DNA of 62,390 nucleotides from JBEBGV01 sp040081265 (GTDB taxonomy: Bacteria > Acidobacteriota > Vicinamibacteria > Vicinamibacterales > UBA2999), in assembly GCA_040081265.1 (NCBI GenBank), contig JBEBGV010000024.1:1-62390 (forward strand), given 5' to 3'. The position numbers were made by a program, and so were the translations under genes. This document shows, in pieces, positions 24,051-30,439 of this stretch (within the stretch, counting starts at the first letter, position 1; every line of letters starts with the position of its first letter). The notes beneath the pieces were generated by a model, which saw nothing but the letters and a program-made list of their open reading frames with translations, made no database searches and was not told where the DNA came from.

Positions 24051-25453
24051 GCGCTCGAGAACGCCAGGCCACCCGCCGCAACGGTCTGTCCCGCAATCTG
24101 AGGTGCCGCACTGGGCTTCGGCATCGATAGCGCCGCCAGCACGTTCAACCGGCCCGCACCCTCGATGATCACGCCGGTCCCGGGCACGTGCTCAGATGAA
24201 TACTGCAGCGTGAACCGCACGCCCTCCGGCCCGAGCTTGAACTTGTCTACCAGCAACGCCGCCGCACCGCTCACCACGGCCGCCGACATGCTCGTGCCCG
24301 ACAGCTCCAGCTTCCCGTCGATCACCTTCTCGGGATAGTCCTGCGCAATCTTCGCCCCGGGCGCCAGCAGGCCCTTGATGCGATTGCCCGGTGCCACCAG
24401 ATCCGGCTTCACCAGGTGGTCGAACCGCGTGAAGCCCTTCGAGCTGTAGGTCGCCATCACATCATCGGCGCGCGAAGGCGTCTGCATCGAGTTCAACGCG
24501 CCCACGGTGATCGAGTAGGGGCAGTTGCCGGGCGCCGTGATGGCACCGTAAATCGGCGTGCCATCGGCAGCCTTGCCGAGGTTGCCGGCCGAGGCCACGA
24601 CCACAACGCCAGAACGGTAGACGCGCTCAACGGCCTGGCACAACGGGTCGTCGCGCCACGACTGCAGCACGGGCCCGCCCATCGACAGGTTGACGACCTT
24701 GATCTTGTAGCGTCTGGCGTTGTCGGCGGTCCAGTCGAGCGCCTCAATCACGTCGCTCACCAGTCCGGAACCGTCGGCGCCGAGCACCTTCAGGCTGACG
24801 ATGTTCGCGCCCGGGGCGACGCCGCTGGTCTCGCTGCGCCTGCTCGCCGGTGAGGCCGCGATGATGCCCGCCACGTGCGTGCCGTGGCCCCACTTGTCGA
24901 GGCCGTTACCGTTCTTCGCGGTGAAGTCGAGCTGCGCGAGCAGCCGGCCCTTGAGTTCGGGCAGGTTGGCGACGCCCGAGTCGATCACCGCCACGCCCAC
25001 GCCCGCGCCGGTCACGCCCTGCCGGTTGCCGCGATAGCCACCGTCAACCGCCTGGTCGGCGCCGATGGTGACGTTGGTCACGGCCATCTGCGAGTGCAGC
25101 ACCGCGTCGCCCGACAACTGGTCCACATCCTCATCGTCTGTGACGATGGCGAGGCGGCCGGCGGGCACTTCGAGCACGGCGCCAGTCTTGAGCCGCTTGG
25201 CGATGCGCAGCCCGTGGCGCGCGGCTAGGCGGTCAACCCGCTCGTCGCTCGCTGTGAAGATCACGCGAGTCGAGCCGCTGTCGCCAGCCTCGATCTTGTC
25301 GGCCAGGTCGCGCGACACGCGCGCCTTGCGGCCGCCCTGGGCCGAAGCCACGCTTGTCAGCCCGGGCGCGAGCAGCAGCGTCAGGCCGAGCGTGGCCAGG
25401 CGCGAGAAGCTGAAGGCGCTGGCGGTCCGGCTACTACCAATGGAGTTGATCAC
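23303..25453 (-). CDS. Secreted subtilisin (S8) with long WGD-repeat tail
   Basis: A 716-residue exported serine protease. A signal peptide (TLGLTLLLAPGLTSVASAQ) and an inhibitor-like propeptide (about 40-110) precede the S8 domain with VAVIDSG (Asp), GHGTHVAGIIA (His), an oxyanion Asn region (VVVASAGNLG) and SGTSMSAAVVSGAAALL (Ser). From about residue 470 the rest is repeats: nine or so IIWGDR-x4-GDQ units, then more than twenty LLWGDQ hexapeptides. The tail probably forms a stacked beta structure for adhesion or surface display; that is inference. The GTG start overlaps the stop of the upstream HTH gene (GTGA). Confidence 0.92.
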   Translation of the reverse strand: MINSIGSSRTASAFSFSRLATLGLTLLLAPGLTSVASAQGGRKARVSRDLADKIEAGDSGSTRVIFTASDERVDRLAARHGLRIAKRLKTGAVLEVPAGRLAIVTDDEDVDQLSGDAVLHSQMAVTNVTIGADQAVDGGYRGNRQGVTGAGVGVAVIDSGVANLPELKGRLLAQLDFTAKNGNGLDKWGHGTHVAGIIAASPASRRSETSGVAPGANIVSLKVLGADGSGLVSDVIEALDWTADNARRYKIKVVNLSMGGPVLQSWRDDPLCQAVERVYRSGVVVVASAGNLGKAADGTPIYGAITAPGNCPYSITVGALNSMQTPSRADDVMATYSSKGFTRFDHLVKPDLVAPGNRIKGLLAPGAKIAQDYPEKVIDGKLELSGTSMSAAVVSGAAALLVDKFKLGPEGVRFTLQYSSEHVPGTGVIIEGAGRLNVLAALSMPKPSAAPQIAGQTVAAGGLAFSSASTQSAQILWGDRATRSDQIIWGDRGAKGDQIIWGDRRAKGDQIIWGDRTRGDQIIWGDRRASGDQIIWGDRTRGDQIIWGDRRASGDQIIWGDRTRGDQIIWGDRTTASSQIIWGDQLLWGDQLLWGDQLLWGDQLLWGDQLLWGDQLLWGDQLLWGDQLLWGDQLLWGDQLLWGDQLLWGDQLLWGDQLLWGDQLLWGDQLLWGDQLLWGDQLLWGDQLLWGDQLLWGDQLLWGDQLLWGDQILWGD

Positions 25454-25719
25454 GATGTCCTCAGAGGGTTACGAGACGCCGAGTGACCGAGGGTTTGACG
25501 AAACGAGGGATGGAGGGCGATCGGCTGCGGACGCACTTCCTGGAGCAGCGAGGCCACGAGCACGCGCTGCGAACCACCGCGCGTCCGGATGGTTTCCAGA
25601 CGGCCCTCGCGAATGCGGTAGTAGATGGTGCGTCGCGACACGTCTAGAAGCTCTGCTGCCTGGTCGATCGAGACGCTTCGACCAAGGCGCACATCAGCAG
25701 CATCAATGGATAGAGACAT
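25450..25719 (-). CDS. Excisionase/MerR-like helix-turn-helix regulator
   Basis: An 89-residue protein. Residues about 14-60 (VSIDQAAELLDVSRRTIYYRIREGRLETIRTRGGSQRVLVASLLQEV) form a compact winged helix-turn-helix of the excisionase/HTH_17 type, with a short tail. The start is ATG at 25719; GTG at 25731 would add four residues. Its stop overlaps the GTG of the subtilisin gene by four bases, so the two are translationally coupled. It may control protease expression. Many members of this family sit beside phage integrases, but none is present here. Confidence 0.8.
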   Translation of the reverse strand: MSLSIDAADVRLGRSVSIDQAAELLDVSRRTIYYRIREGRLETIRTRGGSQRVLVASLLQEVRPQPIALHPSFRQTLGHSASRNPLRTS

Positions 25720-25901
25720 AGAGGTTCCCACCGGGTTCTCAACGCCTTCTGCTATGGCAGGGACGGTGCCACCATCGGCGGTGTCGGAGCGCCGGACACA
25801 AACTCAAGCGGGGCAGTGAGTTAGCGGTGGTGTAGTGACAGCGGGTTATGGGGGATGACGAAGGCGGGTCCGGCGGAGGATTGGCCGGATCGATCCGGAC
25901 C

Positions 25902-25930
25902 GCCGGGTCCTGCGGACCCGGCCTACGTAC
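25902..25930. repeat. Palindromic CCTACGTA element, single copy
   Basis: GCCGGGTCC-TGC-GGACCCGGC followed by CTACGTAC. Confidence 0.9.
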
Positions 25931-26069
25931 GACCCGGTACGATCTGGCGGGATTGCAGGAACTGCATACTCAGTTCGCAGTTATTTCAACCCGGGATCGC
26001 AAAACCTTCGATCCGGCTCGTGCGGAGCGGTCAGAAACTTGGCCGCCGGGTCAAGATCCAAGCGGCGTA

Positions 26070-26090
26070 AATGGGGTCTGACCCCAATTA
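26070..26090. repeat. GGGGTCTGACCCC hairpin (REP-like)
   Basis: AATGGGGTCTGACCCCAATT, seven-base arms around a single T, 32 bases before the aldolase start. Near-identical hairpins occur between genes in many unrelated genomes and metagenomes, often with REP-associated transposases; none is seen in this window. Confidence 0.55.
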
Positions 26091-26122
26091 ACCGCGAGCG
26101 TGCCCCGGGGTAGCATCGAGGG

Positions 26123-27061
26123 GTGAAGAGATTTGCCGGCATCCTGACCCCGATCGTCACGCCCTTCGCATCTGATCCCTCCGGCGTGCTGGACGAGGCG
26201 GCGATGCGGGCGAATGTCGCGCGCTGGGCAGCGACCAGTCTCTCCGGCCTGGTGGTGCTTGGTTCCAACGGGGAAGCGGCGCAACTGGACGATGCCGAAG
26301 CGGACCGCGCGATCGCGGTGGTGCGCGACGTCCTGCCGCGGGAGAAGTGGCTGCTCGCCGGCACGGGTCGGGAATCCACCGCCGCCACCATCGCCGCCAC
26401 CGCTCGGGCGGCAGCCCTCGGCGTGGACGCGGTGCTCGTCCGCACGCCGTCGTTTTTCAAGTCGCAGATGACGAGCGAGGTGTTCGTGCGCCACTACACG
26501 GCGGTTGCCGATGCCTCACCGGTGCCGGTGCTCCTCTACAACGTCTCGATGTTCACCGGCGTCAACCTCGGCGCGGATGCGGTCGAGCGGCTCGCCACCC
26601 ACCCGAACATCGTCGGCATGAAGGAGTCGGGGAGCGACATCGGCCTGATCGCCGAGTTCGTGGCGCGGACGCCTGATGACTTCACCGTGCTGGCTGGCTC
26701 AGCCACAACGTTTGTCCACGCGCTCGCGGCTGGTTGCGACGGTGCCATCCTCGCGCTGGGGGCGATCCTGCCGGACGAGTGCCGGCTGCTGGTGGAACTG
26801 GTGGCGGCGGGGCGGTTGAAGGACGCGCGCGCGGTGCAGCGTCGGGTGATGCCCCTGGCGCGCTCGGTTGGTACGACCTACGGCGTGGCGGGACTGAAGG
26901 CGGCGCTGGATCTGCTCGGCTACACCGGCGGTGCGCCGCGGCCGCCGCTGCTGCCGGCGACGCCGGAGGCGGTTGAGGTGATTCGACGGCAATTGACCGC
27001 GTTGGGGATCCTCGACGGCGGGTCGCAGGGCGACCCGCCCTACGTACGCCAGGGTCAGTGA
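26123..27061 (+). CDS. DapA/HOGA-family class I aldolase
   Basis: A 312-residue TIM-barrel lyase of the dihydrodipicolinate synthase superfamily. The Schiff-base lysine is in VGMKESGSD (about residue 164), and the catalytic Tyr is in LLYNVSMFTG. The loop reads LGSNGE rather than the GTTGE of true DapA, which is closer to 4-hydroxy-2-oxoglutarate aldolases, so dihydrodipicolinate synthase is less likely. The start is GTG at 26123. The last dozen residues (GGSQGDPPYVRQGQ) are translated from a palindromic element, so the native C-terminus was probably near LGILD. Confidence 0.85.
   Translation: MKRFAGILTPIVTPFASDPSGVLDEAAMRANVARWAATSLSGLVVLGSNGEAAQLDDAEADRAIAVVRDVLPREKWLLAGTGRESTAATIAATARAAALGVDAVLVRTPSFFKSQMTSEVFVRHYTAVADASPVPVLLYNVSMFTGVNLGADAVERLATHPNIVGMKESGSDIGLIAEFVARTPDDFTVLAGSATTFVHALAAGCDGAILALGAILPDECRLLVELVAAGRLKDARAVQRRVMPLARSVGTTYGVAGLKAALDLLGYTGGAPRPPLLPATPEAVEVIRRQLTALGILDGGSQGDPPYVRQGQ
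27017..27047. repeat. Palindromic element forming the aldolase C-terminus
   Basis: GGCGGGTCG-CAGG-GCGACCCGCC followed by CTACGTAC, read in frame before the aldolase stop. Both arms carry the same compensating change (GGGTCG/CGACCC in place of GGGTCC/GGACCC), so the hairpin is kept. Confidence 0.88.
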
Positions 27062-27186
27062 GCGCATCGGCGTGAAGCAACGCTATTGTTCAGATCGGAT
27101 TCGGGCGAGAATCTGACTGTGAGGCCGACATCGCTCGCCTAGCTCGTCCGGCGCTGTGGAAGAGCATCTGGAAAGGCGCCGTCGCG

Positions 27187-27993
27187 GTGGTCGCCGCGGG
27201 CTGCGCCGTGCTCGCCTACGTCTACCTCACGCTGCCGGACGTTCGCGTCCTCGCCACCACCAATCCCAAAGACACCGCGTTCATGCGCCTGCGCACGGAC
27301 GAAGCGATGGAAGACGGGCGCACCGTTCGCCGCGTGCAGCGCTGGGTGCCCTACTCACGCATCTCGTCGAACCTCAAACGTGCGGTGCTCGTCGCCGAAG
27401 ACGATGCCTTCTTCGAGCACGAAGGCGTGGATTTCGAGCAGATTCGCGCGGTGATCGAGCGCGATCTTGCCAGCGGTCGTACGGTGCGCGGCGCGAGCAC
27501 GATTACGCAGCAGCTCGCCAAGAACCTCTACCTGTCGGAATCGCGCGATCCGCTCCGCAAGCTGCGCGAGTGGATCCTGGCGCGACGCCTCGAGGCGGCG
27601 CTGTCGAAGGCGCGCATCTTCGAGATCTACCTGAACGTGATCGAGTGGGGTGACGGCGTGTGGGGCGCGGAAGCTGCGGCGCGCCGGTATTTCGGCAGCC
27701 CGGCTTCGTCGCTCACGCCCAGTCAGGCGGCGCTTCTCGCCGGTGCCATCGTCAACCCGCGCGTGCTGACGCCGGCCAAGCCGACGCGTCGACTGCTCAA
27801 TCGTCAGCGCATCATCCTGTCGCGCATGGGTGGGGTGACGCCGCCGACCCAGTCGGCGGCCGAGATCGAACGGCCTCCCGCTCTGGCGGCAGTAGGGGTG
27901 GACGCCGAGCCTCCCTCGAGCGCCGACGATGTGCACGAGCAGCGCGTCGAAGAGCTCGCGCCCGCACCCGCAGACAGTCCCTCAACGCCGTAA
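27187..27993 (+). CDS. mtgA: Monofunctional peptidoglycan glycosyltransferase
   Basis: A 268-residue family-51 glycosyltransferase that polymerises lipid II into glycan strands. The five motifs are visible: VLVAEDDAFFEHEGVDF (catalytic Glu), GASTITQQLAKNLYLS, KLREWILARRLE, IFEIYLNVIEWG and AARRYFGSPASSLTPSQAALLAG. The membrane anchor seems cut short from the GTG at 27187, and the reading frame upstream (LWKSIWKGAVAVVAAG) would complete a good anchor. No ATG, GTG or TTG is available there, so initiation may use CTG at 27154 or another weak codon. The C-terminal tail is disordered. Confidence 0.88.
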   Translation: MVAAGCAVLAYVYLTLPDVRVLATTNPKDTAFMRLRTDEAMEDGRTVRRVQRWVPYSRISSNLKRAVLVAEDDAFFEHEGVDFEQIRAVIERDLASGRTVRGASTITQQLAKNLYLSESRDPLRKLREWILARRLEAALSKARIFEIYLNVIEWGDGVWGAEAAARRYFGSPASSLTPSQAALLAGAIVNPRVLTPAKPTRRLLNRQRIILSRMGGVTPPTQSAAEIERPPALAAVGVDAEPPSSADDVHEQRVEELAPAPADSPSTP

Positions 27994-28012
27994 CGGATAC
28001 GCAACATCCTCA

Positions 28013-28110
28013 CGGTGGGTCTTTCAGACCCGCCCTACGTACGACGGAACGGTACGCAGGCCGGGTCGGACCTGTCCGCCGTAGCTTTGGCGAAGGCGGA
28101 ACGACCCGGC
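28013..28110. repeat. Palindromic element, one plain and one composite copy
   Basis: A plain unit (GGTGGGTCTTTCAGACCCGCC plus CTACGTAC) is followed by an inverted copy whose GGGTCG/CGACCC arms are separated by a module with its own hairpin (TCCGCC...GGCGGA around GTAGCTTTGGCGAA). The same module, inverted, occurs at 36161-36195. Confidence 0.88.
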
Positions 28111-28117
28111 GTTTACG

Positions 28118-28696
28118 TCAACGCGTGGCCGTGGCGGAGACGATGCGGCGGGCGCCGATGAAGCGGGGATACCAGTAGGACGAGGTGTAACGCTCGATGC
28201 GGACGACGCCGCGTGAGTTGGGCGCGTGGATGAACTGGTCGCCGCCGATCGCCACGCCTACGTGCGACGCGCCACGCGCCACCGTTTCGAAGAACACGAG
28301 ATCGCCGGGCTGGATCTCGTCGTAGGGCACGGCGTTGCCCTCGTGATACTGGCGGTCGGTGTCGCGGGGCAGCCGCCACGCGTGCTGCGCGAAGACGTAC
28401 TGCACGAAGCCGCTGCAGTCGAAACCTGACGGGTCGCTGCCGCCGTTGCGGTACGGGACGCCGCGCAGCATAAGTGCCGTGGCCACCAGCTCCGCGCGCA
28501 GCGGGCTTGGCGTCGGCACGGCGCTCTCTGGCGGCTGGCCCGGCGTGTCAGTCGGCTGAACAGGGGCACCGGCCTGGGGCGGGGCGACCGCGCCGGGGAA
28601 GGGACGCGGCACGGCGGTGCCACCGCCTCCGGCGGACGCGCAGGCGCCGCACGCCAGGGCGAGGGCGGCCGGAATCAGGGCGCGTCGCAGGTGCAC
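28118..28696 (-). CDS. NlpC/P60 lipoprotein (cell-wall endopeptidase)
   Basis: A 192-residue lipoprotein with lipobox LACGAC near residue 19, a Pro- and Gly-rich linker, and an NlpC/P60 domain from about 70. The catalytic Cys is in GFDCSGFVQYVF, the His in GASHVGVAIGG, and the third polar residue in FIHAPNSRGVV. It would cut peptide cross-links in peptidoglycan at the outer membrane's inner face, perhaps alongside the glycosyltransferase encoded next to it, with which it converges. The start is GTG at 28696, with GATAAT six bases upstream. Confidence 0.88.
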   Translation of the reverse strand: MHLRRALIPAALALACGACASAGGGGTAVPRPFPGAVAPPQAGAPVQPTDTPGQPPESAVPTPSPLRAELVATALMLRGVPYRNGGSDPSGFDCSGFVQYVFAQHAWRLPRDTDRQYHEGNAVPYDEIQPGDLVFFETVARGASHVGVAIGGDQFIHAPNSRGVVRIERYTSSYWYPRFIGARRIVSATATR

Positions 28697-28702
28697 GCTT
28701 GC

Positions 28703-28708
28703 ATTATC
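28703..28708 (-). promoter_or_regulatory. -10 element GATAAT next to the NlpC lipoprotein start
   Basis: GATAAT on the minus strand ends six bases before the GTG at 28696, consistent with a leaderless message. Confidence 0.5.
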
Positions 28709-28752
28709 GACATAAGTCCCATGATTGCCCAGTCTTGTGGGCCGTCAGCTTC

Positions 28753-28782
28753 TTGACAGCATCTCAACCGTCCGGGCATCAT
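28753..28782 (+). promoter_or_regulatory. Promoter of the HNH gene, abutting its ATG
   Basis: TTGACA (28753-28758) and CATCAT (28777-28782), 18 bp apart, with the ATG six bases after the -10. It is another candidate leaderless start. Confidence 0.5.
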
Positions 28783-28787
28783 GGAAC

Positions 28788-29321
28788 ATGGAGCAAGCGC
28801 TCCTCCTCAACGCGTCGTACGAGCCTCTCAAGGTAGTCGACTGGCAGAAGGCGATCACGCTCTGGTGCCAGGGGAAGGTAGAGGTGATCGCGGTCCACGA
28901 CCGCGAGATAAGGGGGGTGTCTGTCAGCTTCAAGCTCCCCTCCGTCATCCGGCTCCTGCGCTTCGTCAGAATCAAACGCCGCTTCGACTATGTGCCGTTC
29001 TCGCGCGCCAATATCTACGCGCGCGACAATCACACCTGCCAGTACTGCAGCGATCTCTTCCCGACCTCCGAACTGACCTTCGACCACGTGGTGCCGGTGG
29101 CCCAGGGCGGACGCAAAGACTGGGACAACATCGTCACCTGCTGCGTGAGCTGCAATCGTCGCAAGGGCGGACGCACGCCGGTCGAGGCAGGCATGCGGCT
29201 GCATCGCCATCCGCGGCGGCCGGATTCCGCGCCGGCCCTGCGCATCACGATCGGGATCAGGAACGCGCCGGAAAGCTGGCGCGACTATCTCTACTGGAAC
29301 GCCGAGCTGGATCAGGCGTGA
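28788..29321 (+). CDS. HNH endonuclease-family protein
   Basis: A 177-residue protein of the widespread small HNH group. An N-terminal domain (LLLNASYEPLKVVDWQKAITLWCQGKVEVI) precedes the HNH fold: YARDNHTCQYC and VSCNRRKGGRTP provide two CxxC zinc pairs, and LTFDHVVPVAQGG gives the active-site Asp-His, with DNIVTCC following. The start at 28788 rather than upstream codons is supported by family length and the promoter position. Members are near-universal in several phyla with no fixed role. It is divergent from the lipoprotein gene. Confidence 0.9.
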   Translation: MEQALLLNASYEPLKVVDWQKAITLWCQGKVEVIAVHDREIRGVSVSFKLPSVIRLLRFVRIKRRFDYVPFSRANIYARDNHTCQYCSDLFPTSELTFDHVVPVAQGGRKDWDNIVTCCVSCNRRKGGRTPVEAGMRLHRHPRRPDSAPALRITIGIRNAPESWRDYLYWNAELDQA

Positions 29322-29323
29322 GA

Positions 29324-29397
29324 CGCCGGGTCCTTCGGACCCGGCCTACGTACGACTAGACTGGTCCCGCCGGGTCCTTCGGACCCGGTCTACGAAC
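29324..29397. repeat. Palindromic CCTACGTA element, two direct copies
   Basis: Two units with the TTC loop, 41 bases apart, between the HNH gene and the propeller gene. Confidence 0.9.
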
Positions 29398-29403
29398 GAC
29401 ACG

Positions 29404-30393
29404 ATGACCTCATCTGATCCGTCTGTCATTACGTCGGTGACGCCGGCACGCGCGGTCGCGGGCGGTCGCGTGACTATCCGTGGTCGCGGGTTCTCGGTCG
29501 ATCCGCTTCCGCAGGTGCTTTTGGGCACGACTCCTGCGCGCGTCGCGTTCGCGTCGCCGGACCGTATCGTCGCCATCGTCCCGCCCGACTGCCCCGGTGG
29601 TCATCAGCTCGTTCAGGTGGCCGGTGCCGTCGACTCGGACGCCGTGATCGCGATCGGTGCCGAATGGGCGACGGGACTGCATCAGGTCGACAATCCGGTG
29701 TTCGATCGCGCCGGCAACCTGTTTGTGACCTACAGCGGACCGCGTGGCCAGGAAGCGCCGGTCTCGATCTTCCGGGTCAACCGCGACGGCTCGCGCGAGC
29801 CGTTCGCGTCGGGCATCGTCAACGCCACGTCGATGACGATAGGGCCCGATGACGATCTGTATGTGTCGAGCCGATTCGAGGGTTCGGTCTACCGCGTGGG
29901 CGCGGACGGGACGGCGCACCAGGTTGCGTCTGAGCTGGGTGTGGCCTGCGGCATTGCGTTTGACGCCGACGGCTGGCTCTATGTGGGCGATCGTTCCGGT
30001 ACCGTGTTCCGCGTACGAGAGGGCAGGGCCACGGCGTTCGCGTCGCTTCCGGCGAGCATCGCCGCGTTCCACCTGGCGATGAGCCCGTCCGGTGACCTGA
30101 TCGTGGCGGCGCCGACGCTCAGTTCCTACGACTACATCTACCGCATCGATCGCTACGGCAGCGTCCGGCAGATCGGCGTACCCATGGGTCGCCCTCAGGG
30201 CGTGGCCTTCGGCCCCGACGGCGCGCTCTATGTCGTCGATGCCCTGGCCGGCGCGTGCGGCGTCTTCCGCATGCCGACAGACGACGCGCCCCCTGAGCTG
30301 TATGTGAGCGCGGCCTCGCTCGTCGGCATCGCGTTCGGCCCGCGCGGTGAGCTGGTCGTGACATCCAACGAAACCGCCTACCGGTTCCTGTAG
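29404..30393 (+). CDS. IPT/TIG domain plus NHL/SMP-30-like beta-propeller
   Basis: A 329-residue protein. Residues about 8-85 (VTPARAVAGGRVTIRGRGFSVDP) are an IPT/TIG immunoglobulin-like domain. From about 90 there are repeated blade motifs such as GPDDDLYVSSRFEGSVYRV, DADGWLYVGDRSGTVFRV and GPDGALYVVDALAG, giving a six-bladed propeller of the NHL/SMP-30 sort. There is no signal peptide and no obvious lactonase metal site, so binding or scaffolding is more likely than catalysis. The ATG lies 7 bases after the repeat cluster. Confidence 0.78.
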   Translation: MTSSDPSVITSVTPARAVAGGRVTIRGRGFSVDPLPQVLLGTTPARVAFASPDRIVAIVPPDCPGGHQLVQVAGAVDSDAVIAIGAEWATGLHQVDNPVFDRAGNLFVTYSGPRGQEAPVSIFRVNRDGSREPFASGIVNATSMTIGPDDDLYVSSRFEGSVYRVGADGTAHQVASELGVACGIAFDADGWLYVGDRSGTVFRVREGRATAFASLPASIAAFHLAMSPSGDLIVAAPTLSSYDYIYRIDRYGSVRQIGVPMGRPQGVAFGPDGALYVVDALAGACGVFRMPTDDAPPELYVSAASLVGIAFGPRGELVVTSNETAYRFL

Positions 30394-30399
30394 TCGTCG

Positions 30400-30434
30400 C
30401 TGCCTACCGCCTACCGCCTACCGCCCACTACCCA
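30400..30434. repeat. Heptanucleotide tandem tract (CCGCCTA)
   Basis: Ctgccta, ccgccta, ccgccta, ccgccca, ctaccca, immediately before the permease ATG. It is the reverse complement of the heptamer at 5396. Confidence 0.88.
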
Positions 30435-30439
30435 CCTCG

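Larger units (their letters stand above)
25732..26122. other. Intergenic region between HTH-protease operon and aldolase
   Basis: It holds the divergent control region of the HTH gene, one palindromic element (25902-25930) and a GGGGTC/GACCCC hairpin near 26080. No convincing gene is seen; short open frames here read through the repeats. Confidence 0.6.

Noticed and set aside
25450..25719. HTH gene as a phage excisionase
   Set aside because: No integrase, phage gene or att-like repeat is nearby; it is coupled to a protease gene instead.
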